Positions 32,259 through 40,995 of a stretch of DNA of 46,002 bases are shown here, piece by piece. Origin of the DNA: Brevibacterium aurantiacum (GTDB lineage Bacteria > Actinomycetota > Actinomycetes > Actinomycetales > Brevibacteriaceae); NCBI RefSeq assembly GCF_900169065.1, contig NZ_FXZB01000027.1, positions 1-46,002 of the forward strand, read 5' to 3'. Made by a program: the position numbers and the translations under genes. Positions within the stretch are counted from its first letter, which is position 1, and each line of letters opens with the position of its first letter. The notes under the pieces are model-generated. The model was not told where the DNA came from and searched no databases. It saw only the letters and a list, made by a program, of their open reading frames with translations.

Positions 32259-33170
32259 ATGGCGAAGCTGAAGAAGATGGTCTCGGCAGTAGGGTCTATC
32301 AAAGACCTCAACAGCGCCCGAGCCGAGTTCGATGATGCCTCCCGCATCCTGCCCGACGAGGCGATCTACCCACCCGACGAGATCCGCCCGGGCAGCACCG
32401 ATGCTCGCACGCTTCTGCTGCGGATCACACATCCCGGTCAAGCTCAGGAGACCACCAGTCAGGGTGACACCTTCACCATCATCCATATCCCAGCGACCAA
32501 TGACTTCGCCGCCGTGATGACGCTCAACCCTTCGGCGCAGATCGAATCAGGACTGACCTTCGCTTCCATCGCCGATGAAGGCGGACTGCAGGTCGTTGTC
32601 GCCATGGTCGAAGACATCCTCGGCGCACGCATCGATCACGTGGCCGAACTCGAATCAGCGGCGCTGGGCCAGGTCATCACCGAACTCGGCGGCCTTCCCG
32701 TCTACAGCCGCGCTGCATTCTCTGCAGGTGGTAGCGACTTCATCGAGGGCACCAACCATCTCACTGCCGATACTGCGGGTATCTTCACCACGGCTGATCC
32801 GATCGACGACGCCGGACAGACACGCACCCGCAATCAGCGCGCCGCACTGCGCGCCCTCATCCAGGCCCTCAAGACTGGCGGCTTGGCTAAGGATCCCAAT
32901 AAGGGTGCGACTGTGCTCGGCCATTTCGCCAGCGGCATTCACCACGATGCGGGACTGACGACCCTGGAGCTCGGCAAGATCGCCAACAGCCTCCGCCAGC
33001 TCGAATCAGAAGACATCGCTGTGGTAACCATCCCCACGACGTCGCGCCGAGCAGACGATGGCACCGTCATCATCGACTTCGATGCCGAAGCCATGCCTGC
33101 GTTCAAGGACGCACTGACCGGCCAGGACCTGCCTGACTTCTTCCGATACCTCGTATCACTGGGGTATTGA
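32259..33170 (+). CDS. Soluble LCP (LytR-CpsA-Psr)-like protein
   Basis: The 303-aa protein follows the LCP domain plan without its membrane anchor: DTFTIIHIPATNDFAAVMTLNP near 70-91, IDHVAELESAALGQVITELGGLPVY near 126-150, GTNHLTADTAGIFTTA near 167, TRNQRAALRALIQALKTGGL near 192 and AVVTIPTTSRRADDGTVIIDFD near 252. LCP enzymes attach teichoic acids or capsule to the cell wall. Here there is no TM segment or signal peptide, and most catalytic arginines of the family are not evident, so it may bind polyprenyl-linked glycan or be regulatory. GAGGGAG precedes the ATG. The polysaccharide cluster follows on the other strand. Confidence 0.65.
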   Translation: MAKLKKMVSAVGSIKDLNSARAEFDDASRILPDEAIYPPDEIRPGSTDARTLLLRITHPGQAQETTSQGDTFTIIHIPATNDFAAVMTLNPSAQIESGLTFASIADEGGLQVVVAMVEDILGARIDHVAELESAALGQVITELGGLPVYSRAAFSAGGSDFIEGTNHLTADTAGIFTTADPIDDAGQTRTRNQRAALRALIQALKTGGLAKDPNKGATVLGHFASGIHHDAGLTTLELGKIANSLRQLESEDIAVVTIPTTSRRADDGTVIIDFDAEAMPAFKDALTGQDLPDFFRYLVSLGY

Positions 33171-33172
33171 CC

Positions 33173-34762
33173 CTATTGCTTGCGCATGATGAACACGGTC
33201 ACCGAGCTGCCTGCGATGTCGATGTTGAGCTCGTTGTCGTCAGCGCCCGGGCTCGCTGACGCACTGGCGCTACCGGTCTTCGTCGGGCCACTGTAAGGGA
33301 TCGAGTCCGGCAGAGGATTGGCCGGAATCACCTTCGTCGCGCTCTTCGCATCGTTGGATGGCCCATACACCTGGGAGGCTTTGTCCACTGAGAATCCTGA
33401 CGGCATCTTCAATGTAACCGGATTGCCACCAACATCTGCGGCGTCGTTGGCGTTGATGATCGTCGTCACGAGCGTCTTCCCCTTGTCCTTCGACACGGTG
33501 TAGGCGCTCGTATTGCCGCCGCCTTTCACCGAGGTCTTGGTGAACGTTCCCCCGATGCTCGGGACGACGAGCCTGAGCCCCAGCATATTAGGGCGGGGAA
33601 CGAATGTATCGGATTGTTGTCCGTGATCGGCTGGGTCGCAGATAAGGGACATCGGCGCTCCCCCGTTGCACGCGCCCAGCATGGAGTGCATCGCCATCCG
33701 TTCCACGCCAAGCTGCGCTGCGTAGAGCGTGTAGTCGGCTGCCCACAGAGCAGAAGCGTTGGTCAATGAGGTGTCGTTCGTTCCGGGGCAACTCGTAGGT
33801 CCGGTTTCTTCCAACCACAGAGGCAGATCAGCCGCATCGGCCTTTTCCTTGCCGATACCTATATTCTTCTTCGCTGACTTCTTCGCCAAGGGATCAATGA
33901 GATTCTCTGCTTGAGGTCCACGTCCGGGCACCTGACCGGAATCGCACTCTGGGAGCTGGTACCAGTGCTGCGAGAGCGCGGTCTTGTTCTTGACATCTGA
34001 ATCGGCAAATGCGTCCATCCACGCGCCGTCATAAACGTCAGGACCGATGATGGGCGCGTCAGGTCGCTTCGCATGGATCGCTTTCGCATACGCTTCGAGC
34101 TGTTTGACGTACTTCTCTTTGTTCCACCCTTTGCCTCGAACCGCCCCGTTGGGCACATCCTTCACCGAGTACCCATTCGGCTCGTTTCCAATGGCCAGAC
34201 CAACCAAGGAATCGCCGAGGATGTCGACCGCGTGTGCGGCCATGTCGGCTCCCCTTGCCGGATCGTAAATACCTAACGGGATTCCGAGGGTGACCGTGGA
34301 GCCCGTGGAATCGACAAGTTTCTTCAGTCGCTTGATGTCGTCGGGAGTGATCGTGGTCTTCTCAGACTGCTTCGGCTTCTCCCCCTTAGACGTCCAGAAT
34401 GTACGGCGGTCCAGAGCATTGCCTCCGAAACGGAGCGCAGGTGAACCGAGAGATTTCAGTTGCTCCTCGAGGTTGGATGAGCCTGGGTCCAGCCGAGGAT
34501 CGGCCAAGTCGGTTGTTTCGAAGGAGATACCCACATTCTCTGAGGAGATTCGAGGCCCAAGCCGTTCACCGGTCGCAGTGATAGCGGACGCCTCGCCGGT
34601 GGTTGCGTCGGCAAATGACTGCTCGAATTCGGTAGGAGTAGGATTCGGTTCCGCGGTCTGTTCCGACGAAGGCGATGGTCCATCGGAATCGGATCCTGTG
34701 CACCCTGCCAAAAGGAGGGCGAGCGCAAAGACGCTCCCCTGGATACTTCGCCTGATGTCCAC
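33173..34762 (-). CDS. GH79-like (heparanase/beta-glucuronidase-type) lipoprotein
   Basis: From GTG 34762 the protein is 529 aa with a model lipoprotein signal (MDIRRSIQGSVFALALLLAGC; Cys21). A Ser/Pro/Thr/Glu-rich spacer and a (beta/alpha)8 domain follow. The clan GH-A residues are visible: LAIGNEPNGY (acid/base Glu194) and LWLEETGP (nucleophile probably Glu319). The pattern RFGGNALDRRTFW near 111 and the C-terminal beta domain agree with GH79. The frame continues to a TTG at 34798, but the signal peptide favours the GTG; neither has a good Shine-Dalgarno. Anchored outside the cell beside polysaccharide genes, it may trim uronic-acid-containing glycan. The stop lies 2 bp from the convergent LCP-like gene. 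Confidence 0.75.
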   Translation of the reverse strand: MDIRRSIQGSVFALALLLAGCTGSDSDGPSPSSEQTAEPNPTPTEFEQSFADATTGEASAITATGERLGPRISSENVGISFETTDLADPRLDPGSSNLEEQLKSLGSPALRFGGNALDRRTFWTSKGEKPKQSEKTTITPDDIKRLKKLVDSTGSTVTLGIPLGIYDPARGADMAAHAVDILGDSLVGLAIGNEPNGYSVKDVPNGAVRGKGWNKEKYVKQLEAYAKAIHAKRPDAPIIGPDVYDGAWMDAFADSDVKNKTALSQHWYQLPECDSGQVPGRGPQAENLIDPLAKKSAKKNIGIGKEKADAADLPLWLEETGPTSCPGTNDTSLTNASALWAADYTLYAAQLGVERMAMHSMLGACNGGAPMSLICDPADHGQQSDTFVPRPNMLGLRLVVPSIGGTFTKTSVKGGGNTSAYTVSKDKGKTLVTTIINANDAADVGGNPVTLKMPSGFSVDKASQVYGPSNDAKSATKVIPANPLPDSIPYSGPTKTGSASASASPGADDNELNIDIAGSSVTVFIMRKQ

Positions 34763-34835
34763 TGCAATAACTTTGCTTTGTTCCCTCGGAATCAACAATT
34801 GGTCAAGTCTGGCGCCGATTTTCGCCTCTACTATT

Positions 34836-35726
34836 TCACTGAGTGTTCGTCGAAGACGTCCCCGTGGTCGCTACAAGTTCGAGAATGCTTTGCACAATCG
34901 ATCTGTAGTCTTCGTCGCGGTAGTGGAACGGTTGCGGACCCCATTTGTGTTCTCTATTGATCCGGACCTGACTGCTAGTCTTTGTTACTGTTGAAGCGAC
35001 CAGCGACTGGGAAACACTGCGGTATCGGACATAGTCTGCGTTTGCGGCCGCAGCTCTATCCGCATATTCTTCTGCTTCTGTCGGACGAACGTGTCGCAAG
35101 TTGGTCAGTGCTTCAGCGATCCCTTGCCCGCGAGACAGACCGCGGCTAGCTTCACGACTTCCGCGTTGTAGTCGGCGCCATTTGCGACCAATTTTGGCCA
35201 AACTATCGCTGTGCGGATGCAGGGCCCCGTCGAATGCACCGGCCCACTCAATGTCGAGCAGTATTGTCTTCTCCCACAACTCAGCGTTTTTGAGCCCCGC
35301 AATCAGTTTGCTGTACCCAGACTTCCACCGGTCGAAGTGTTCTCCCGTACCGAATTCGATTAGTCGAGCACCGTCGCGACGTGCTACACGCGCGGCACCA
35401 CAAGACTCGACTTCGATCGAATTCGTCATAGTCGTACCGTCGGGGAACTTCCAGAATCCTCGTCGTTCATCGACCAAGTCGAGAAGGACAACGTCGAGGT
35501 CCCTAGCGTTCTTAACGATCCTCTCAATGCCGCTCCCCTTGAGGTCACTGCTGACCATTCGCTTCTGGAACGCGGAGGTCAGGTCGCTGAGATCGATTCC
35601 GGCTGTCCCATGCGGAGACTCCAGGCTCGTCACCGAGTGCCTGGCTACGTAAGCGACGACCTCAGCTTCGGGCATTAACTCCGCCGTATCACGGCTCACA
35701 CAGGAACCAAAGATTGCGATCTTCAT
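34836..35726 (-). CDS. DUF6270 protein (SGNH-like), polysaccharide locus
   Basis: The 296-aa protein opens with KIAIFGSCVSRD, the G-S-C-x-S-R-D motif of DUF6270, which resembles block I of SGNH hydrolases. Further family-like segments are DLDVVLLDLVDERRGF near 78, LIEFGTGEHFDRW near 121, and HPHSDSLAKI near 169. The C-terminal QPFHYRDEDYRSIV with its late His could be part of the active site. ATG 35726 overlaps the TGA of the ABC ATPase gene by 4 bp (ATGA). Such proteins are found in capsule and teichoic-acid loci and might add or remove an acyl group on the glycan; this is inference. Confidence 0.78.
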   Translation of the reverse strand: MKIAIFGSCVSRDTAELMPEAEVVAYVARHSVTSLESPHGTAGIDLSDLTSAFQKRMVSSDLKGSGIERIVKNARDLDVVLLDLVDERRGFWKFPDGTTMTNSIEVESCGAARVARRDGARLIEFGTGEHFDRWKSGYSKLIAGLKNAELWEKTILLDIEWAGAFDGALHPHSDSLAKIGRKWRRLQRGSREASRGLSRGQGIAEALTNLRHVRPTEAEEYADRAAAANADYVRYRSVSQSLVASTVTKTSSQVRINREHKWGPQPFHYRDEDYRSIVQSILELVATTGTSSTNTQ

Positions 35727-37027
35727 CGGTTCGAATCCTGATGGACGGCAGACGTTTCATCTTCCTGCCGCAAGCGCTGCCGCTCCTCATATCGCTCGTC
35801 GGCGATCTTGCGCGCGCGAGAAGCGAGTCTGCGGCCAGTGAAGTCATCGGCAGCGGCAACCGACGATGCGCGATCATTTGGATTTGCTGCCCTCAACACG
35901 ACTCTGCTCTTCCTGGGATTCAGCCGCAACGGAGGCGAATCGGTAATTCGTGGGGCGCTCACCGCCTGAGAGGCAGGTTTGGGCAACGACGGGAACTTGG
36001 CCTTCGGCATCTCAGCGTCGAAGGTTTTCGGCCAGACCTGTTCTTCGGCAGCAGCCAGCATCGGAGTCGGAGTCTCTTCGACTACGACCGTGTCCTGGCG
36101 CTTCACATGGCGGGCCCGAGCGGCCTTCTTCTTAGACGGGCGCGCTGCATGCCGCGGGATGGGATTCTTGATGAGTTCGGGCTCGAGGATATTGATCTCT
36201 TCTTTGACGGCGTTACTCATCACATCGGCGAGGAGTTTGTCCGCGATATCTTCCTTGCCCTTGGCAACATTCCACGCCCACCACCGGTATTTCTCAGCGA
36301 CAGCCTCGGCAGGACCGTTCATGAGGATCTCACCTCGGTGCATCCACACTGCGCGGGTACACAGCTCCTGAATCACTTTGGCGGCATGGTTGACGAGCAG
36401 AACCGTTCCTGCCTCGGCAAGGAGTTCGTCCATCGCACGTTCGCTTCTCTCGGCGAAGGTTGCGTCACCTGTCGAGAGGGCTTCGTCGATGAGCATGATC
36501 TTCGGCCGAGCCGCCAAAGCGATGGCGAAGCGCAACCTAGCGCCCATCCCCGACGAATACGTGCCCATAGGTCGGTGAATCGCAGCTCCCAATGCTGACA
36601 GCTCGACCACGTAGTCAAAGGCATCTTCGGCTTCTTCGGGCGAGAGCCCCATCGCAAGGCACCCAAGGCGCACATTCTCACTGCCGGACAAAGCTGGCTG
36701 GAGCGCCGCACTGACGCCGAGCAGGAGGGGTTGGTAACGAACCAGGATACGGCCTCTGTCGGGCTGCTCGACGCCAGCGACATTGCGGAGGAACGTCGAC
36801 TTGCCTGAGCCATTAGCTCCGACGATACCGACCATCTCCCCCTCGCGCGCGACGAAGTTCACTCCTCTCAAAGCGCGGACAGTCGTCTGGCCTGCGCGTC
36901 CGGCGACTGCGTTGGAAAGTCGACGCAGCCCCGTAGCCCGTTGGCTCGGATCGTTGGTATTGACCGTGTACCGGACTTGGACGTTCTCCGCGATGATATT
37001 CGGTTCCTGGATTTCAGAGTCGACCAT
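35723..37027 (-). CDS. Polysaccharide ABC exporter ATP-binding protein (Wzt/TagH-like) with long basic tail
   Basis: The 434-aa protein contains Walker A GANGSGKST (residues 70-78), the YSSGMGARLRFAIALA signature (near 167), Walker B IMLIDEALSTGD (near 188) and VLLVNHAA for the H-loop. The Asn replacing Cys/Ser neighbours and the GSENVRLGCLAMG stretch are typical of teichoic-acid/O-antigen exporters. After residue 280, about 150 residues of Lys/Arg/Pro/Ala-rich, low-complexity sequence follow (SKKKAARARHVKR and similar), probably disordered and not a Wzt carbohydrate-binding domain. ATG 37027 has GAGGAG upstream and lies 14 bp inside the permease gene. Confidence 0.9.
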   Translation of the reverse strand: MVDSEIQEPNIIAENVQVRYTVNTNDPSQRATGLRRLSNAVAGRAGQTTVRALRGVNFVAREGEMVGIVGANGSGKSTFLRNVAGVEQPDRGRILVRYQPLLLGVSAALQPALSGSENVRLGCLAMGLSPEEAEDAFDYVVELSALGAAIHRPMGTYSSGMGARLRFAIALAARPKIMLIDEALSTGDATFAERSERAMDELLAEAGTVLLVNHAAKVIQELCTRAVWMHRGEILMNGPAEAVAEKYRWWAWNVAKGKEDIADKLLADVMSNAVKEEINILEPELIKNPIPRHAARPSKKKAARARHVKRQDTVVVEETPTPMLAAAEEQVWPKTFDAEMPKAKFPSLPKPASQAVSAPRITDSPPLRLNPRKSRVVLRAANPNDRASSVAAADDFTGRRLASRARKIADERYEERQRLRQEDETSAVHQDSNR

Positions 37028-37895
37028 AGTTCTCCTCCCCTCTCCAGAAGAACAGGAAGCCGACGATGAGGAGGCCAAAGGCCCAGACCGCGCCGACGAT
37101 CCACATCTTCGGATCCGAATCGACCCCGTAGAGCAGTGAATTGCGCACAAGTGTCAGATAGGCGTGCATCGGGTTGTACTGCATTGCCTCCAAGAGCGCC
37201 GGGTGACTTCCCAATCGGTCTTCGATGGAGAAGAACACCCCCGATCCGTAGAGCCAGAATCGGCTGACAATCGACATGAAGTTGGTGAGGTCCGGGATCT
37301 TGTGACCAAGACGCGCAAGTAAACAGGCGAGACCGACGTTGAAGAATGTCTGCAGAACAATGACAGGGATGACCAGAATGACTCGCCAGGTGATCACTTC
37401 AAGTGGGGGCACGACAGCGAGCACGATGACCATGACGAGCAAAGTCGGCATGAAGTCAAGGAAATTACGAACTACCGTGGAGATCGGAAGCGCGGCACGC
37501 GGGAATTGGAATCCCTTAATCATGGACGCACCGGATCGGATCGACCCGGTTCCGCCGGTCATGCACTTGCCTGTATAGCCGAAGACGAACACCCCGATAA
37601 CGAGGAATCCGACGAAATTGTCGATTCCACGTGAGGTCTGCAGGATGAATCCGAAGACGAACCAGTAAGCGAGCACTGACAGCAGGGGATTGAGGAACAG
37701 CCAGCCGTATCCGAGTAAGTTCTTCCGCGTCGAGCTCGACATCTTGGCTCGAGACTCGGCGATGATGAAATGCCGGCGGTTCCACAAGGCGGCGAGGTAG
37801 CTGCTCAGGCTCGTCCGTCGACCAACGGGCACGAGGCCTTCACTCGACACGGACGGGATCGAACTCAGCCCAAGGGGGTTCTTCGCCTCACTCAT
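37014..37895 (-). CDS. Polysaccharide ABC exporter permease (Wzm/TagG-like)
   Basis: The 293-aa ABC-2 type membrane protein has six hydrophobic segments after a 60-residue cytoplasmic N-terminus. The amphipathic entry helix (RHFIIAESRAKMSSSTRKNLLGYGWLFLNPLL, near 42-72) and the end FFWRGEENYGRL are typical of TagG/Wzm permeases. ATG 37895 overlaps the stop of the upstream glycosyltransferase by 4 bp. With the ATPase it should move a lipid-linked glycan across the membrane. Confidence 0.92.
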   Translation of the reverse strand: MSEAKNPLGLSSIPSVSSEGLVPVGRRTSLSSYLAALWNRRHFIIAESRAKMSSSTRKNLLGYGWLFLNPLLSVLAYWFVFGFILQTSRGIDNFVGFLVIGVFVFGYTGKCMTGGTGSIRSGASMIKGFQFPRAALPISTVVRNFLDFMPTLLVMVIVLAVVPPLEVITWRVILVIPVIVLQTFFNVGLACLLARLGHKIPDLTNFMSIVSRFWLYGSGVFFSIEDRLGSHPALLEAMQYNPMHAYLTLVRNSLLYGVDSDPKMWIVGAVWAFGLLIVGFLFFWRGEENYGRL

Positions 37896-39637
37896 CGCGC
37901 ATCACTCCCCACGATTTGAGAATAGACCTGCCCATATCGTCGTCCGATTTCCTTCCACCTGAGCGTTGCAAGAACGTGTGCTCGTCCATTGTCCCCGAAT
38001 CTTGCCCTCGCTGGGTCATCAGAGGCGAGCTCGGACAACAGTTCCGCGAGTTTCTGCGGGCTCTCCGGCGGTGTCCACAAACCTGCGCTGTCCGGAACCA
38101 GTTCACGCAGTGCCGGAAGGTCGGAGATGACAACTGGCCGCGCAAGACCCATCGCTTCGATCGGCTTGATCGGAGTGACCAGACGACAGACCGGCTCGTC
38201 CTTGCGCGGTACGACGATGGCGTCGAGGGCGAGTTGGTACTCAATTGCCTGAGCTTGAGAGACCCGACCGGTGAAGACTGCGTTCTCACCCAGAACTGCT
38301 GCACGCTCCCGCAGATCCGGCAGAGCGACACCGTCGCCGGCGATGAGGAGACGCAGATCCGTGCCCTGGCTCCGAGCCAGGACGACGGCATCGACGAGGT
38401 CGTCGAGGCCCTCATAGCCGACGATTGACGCCGCCGTTCCGACCCAGACCCCGTCGTCGGGCAGGCCGAGGCTTCTTCTCACTTCGGCCGGAGTGCGGGT
38501 GACATCAGTATCGACGACGGCTTCGGAGACCGAATTCGGAATGAGTGTGATGGTTTCAGCCGGCACTCCCCCGGCGATCAGGTGCGCACGCATCGTCTCG
38601 CCCAGAGTGATGACAGCGTCGGCAGCCGATGCGACTTCGATCTCCTTGGCCCGCATGAGCGCGAAGCGCTGACTGTCCCTCCGCGCAGAACGCTCTTCCT
38701 GGTTGCTACCTGCAGCCGCCCATGTCTCTTCCAGGACACCGCGGACTTCGTAGACCCACGGCAGGTCCGCTGCAGCCGCCGCCGCTCCAACAGCCAAGCC
38801 GTTGACGTAATGCGTTGTCGTGTGAAGGACCTGAGCACCACGTTGGTGCGCTTCTCCAGCGATGCGATTCGCCTGCTCGCTCAGCCGTTCGGATGGCGTG
38901 GGACGGGGTCTCAACGGCACATCACGGATGTACTCGACACCATCGATGACCTCGACCGGCCCCTGGCTCAAGCGACCGACGGTCACGGGATACGACGGGC
39001 GCGTGATCGCAGCCGCTTGATGGCCGGCCTCCGACAGAGTGGTGAGGATGGCATGTGACCGGTACGCATAGCCGGAGCGGGTATGCGGCAAGGAATTCGT
39101 CAGCACATGCAGCGCCGTCGGATGCTGACTTCGGTCATGATCCGCATGGCCGCGTATCCGACGAGCCGTGATATGGCTCGAAACCTCGGGCCACCATTGA
39201 GGTTGCAGACACTGTCGTTCATCGATCAGTCGTGTCCGGCGTGCGCCGTCGGGCAGAATTGCGATGGCTTCGTCGATGTGTCCCTTGGTCCACTCGATAC
39301 GTGAGCTCAGAGCGCGGGCACCGGCGACAGCAGCAGCGATCGATTCGGCTTCGTCGAGGAGTCCCAGATTGAGTGCGATTTCGCCGAGTAGGCGTGACGT
39401 CGAGGGAGAACCTGCGACCAATGACTTCGCCACCGTCTCTTGTCCGAGCAGCCACGCAGATGCCGCCCGACTGGCGTCGCCCGGCAAGCGTCCGAGCGTG
39501 TGTCCGACGAAACGCGAGGCAGGGCCCGGCAGGCGACGTGCCAACTGCATACCGAAGAACACGCGGTCATCGTTGATGTGTCCGACCGTCGTCACAACGA
39601 CGTTTGTCAGCTGTCGGGCGAGGAAGCGCAGGTTCAC
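37892..39637 (-). CDS. GT4 glycosyltransferase with N-terminal extension
   Basis: The 581-aa protein has a GT-B fold: the first Rossmann half begins at HVLTNSLPHTRSGYAYRSHAIL (near 177), donor-site motifs follow (ITLIPNSVSE near 365; VGTAASIVGYEGLDDLVDAV near 400; LLIAGDG), and the E-x7-E region is VVPRKDEPVCRLVTPIKPIEAMGLARPVVI near 480. The first 165 residues are helical and Ala/Leu/Arg-rich without glycosyltransferase similarity, perhaps TPR-like. GTG 39637 overlaps the next gene's stop by 4 bp (GTGA). It likely adds one sugar to the glycan; donor and acceptor are unknown. Confidence 0.88.
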   Translation of the reverse strand: MNLRFLARQLTNVVVTTVGHINDDRVFFGMQLARRLPGPASRFVGHTLGRLPGDASRAASAWLLGQETVAKSLVAGSPSTSRLLGEIALNLGLLDEAESIAAAVAGARALSSRIEWTKGHIDEAIAILPDGARRTRLIDERQCLQPQWWPEVSSHITARRIRGHADHDRSQHPTALHVLTNSLPHTRSGYAYRSHAILTTLSEAGHQAAAITRPSYPVTVGRLSQGPVEVIDGVEYIRDVPLRPRPTPSERLSEQANRIAGEAHQRGAQVLHTTTHYVNGLAVGAAAAAADLPWVYEVRGVLEETWAAAGSNQEERSARRDSQRFALMRAKEIEVASAADAVITLGETMRAHLIAGGVPAETITLIPNSVSEAVVDTDVTRTPAEVRRSLGLPDDGVWVGTAASIVGYEGLDDLVDAVVLARSQGTDLRLLIAGDGVALPDLRERAAVLGENAVFTGRVSQAQAIEYQLALDAIVVPRKDEPVCRLVTPIKPIEAMGLARPVVISDLPALRELVPDSAGLWTPPESPQKLAELLSELASDDPARARFGDNGRAHVLATLRWKEIGRRYGQVYSQIVGSDAR

Positions 39638-40995
39638 GAGACCACCTGCTCGAGGACGCGTTCGTAAGTGCGCCCCATTGCGGCGGCCGAAGCATGTCGA
39701 ACCACCCAGTCGCGCGGGTTCTGATCTCCAGGCGGATTCGATCCGAACTCCTCACCGGCTTCGACTCGTTCTATCATCCTCGACATCGCCGCTGCTACGG
39801 AATCGACATCACCGGGAACCGCGACTTCTCCCGCCGCGGTCTGCGTGATGATGTCGGCGGCCTCACCGGCGACGACGCCGAGGACAGGAATTCGACGGGC
39901 CATCAACGAATAGAGCTTCGACGGGACTGTGCATTGATAGGAATCGAGGGAGCTGAGGCTGACCAATCCGGCATCTGCCCATTCCCAGTGGGCAGCGAGT
40001 TCGGCGCCTGCGATCTGGGGATGGAATTCGACCGGCACCCCATACGCCGCGGCTGTGGTTTTGAGCTCGCCGGTATCGACGCCGCCACCGACGATGCGCA
40101 GTCGCACACCTTCAGTGCGGGCCAAGGCGCGAACCGCGGTGCTGAGATCCTGGGATCGACCGACAGTGCCCACGTACAGCAGGTTGAGCCCTCGGCGATC
40201 GGCAGAAGTCGTGCCCTTGACGACGTCGCCGGCGGTGCCCGTCTCATCTGGGACAGGGACAACGGGGATCGCACCCGTGGCGGTCAGGCCGGACGCGCCT
40301 TCCAACTCCGCCGGTGAGACTCCACTGCGAACGACCTCGGCGGTCACTCCACGCTGTTCCAGGCGACGTTTGAAACCTTCAGTAGTGACGACGACGACCG
40401 CCGCACGCCGTTGGGCACGAGTGAGCAGGTCCGGCAGAAGTCGATGCTCGAGGCCGCGTGTCAGCGTCACGGGAAGATATCGCCCGACCGCTCCCGTCAC
40501 CAAGTTCATTTCCGAAATGAGGTCCGGCCACGCATCGCGCACTTCAGCGACATGCGGCACTCGCAGCAGTCGCGACAGGGTGTCGCCCGCCAGCAGAAAC
40601 GGCAGTGCCGGAGTCGTGGAGACGATGACGTCGGGACGCATTCTGCCCCGCAGCCGGTCAATGACAGCCGACATCGCACCCGTCGCCGATACCGTCTGAT
40701 CGAGCAGCTGACGAGCCATCGACGATCCACTGTGCAGGTACGGCACGCGAAGGATCCGCTCACCGTCGACGCCGGTGTCCCATGTGCCGCCGAGGCGCAC
40801 GTCGACTCGACGACGGCCCCGCCCGACCTTCGATCCGAAGAACCCGTTGCGGTCGGAATACGGGTAATGGGGATGCGGTGCCACCGTGATGACATCGTGT
40901 CCGGCAGCGCGCAGGTGGTCGACGAGAATCCGCCACCGTCGCTGCGGTGCACCGACCTCGGGATAGCAATAATGGCTGAGCAGAACGATTCTCAT
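39634..40995 (-). CDS. GT4 glycosyltransferase (WbuB-like)
   Basis: The 453-aa protein begins MRIVLLSHYCYPEVGAPQRRW, the classic start of WbuB-type GT4 enzymes. It has VIVSTTPALPFLLAG near 130, LLYVGTVGRSQDLSTAVRAL near 278 and the donor region QCTVPSKLYSLMARRIPVLGV near 365-385. ATG 40995 overlaps the phosphoglycosyltransferase stop (ATGA); the frame's earlier start is not conserved. Members transfer HexNAc or deoxy sugars to undecaprenyl-linked glycans at the cytoplasmic face. Confidence 0.9.
   Translation of the reverse strand: MRIVLLSHYCYPEVGAPQRRWRILVDHLRAAGHDVITVAPHPHYPYSDRNGFFGSKVGRGRRRVDVRLGGTWDTGVDGERILRVPYLHSGSSMARQLLDQTVSATGAMSAVIDRLRGRMRPDVIVSTTPALPFLLAGDTLSRLLRVPHVAEVRDAWPDLISEMNLVTGAVGRYLPVTLTRGLEHRLLPDLLTRAQRRAAVVVVTTEGFKRRLEQRGVTAEVVRSGVSPAELEGASGLTATGAIPVVPVPDETGTAGDVVKGTTSADRRGLNLLYVGTVGRSQDLSTAVRALARTEGVRLRIVGGGVDTGELKTTAAAYGVPVEFHPQIAGAELAAHWEWADAGLVSLSSLDSYQCTVPSKLYSLMARRIPVLGVVAGEAADIITQTAAGEVAVPGDVDSVAAAMSRMIERVEAGEEFGSNPPGDQNPRDWVVRHASAAAMGRTYERVLEQVVS

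Noticed and set aside
35728..35738. GGTTCGAATCC, a tRNA T-arm-like word
   Set aside because: It lies inside the coding end of the ABC ATPase gene. No acceptor, D or anticodon arms can be formed around it, and no CCA or second strand match is present.
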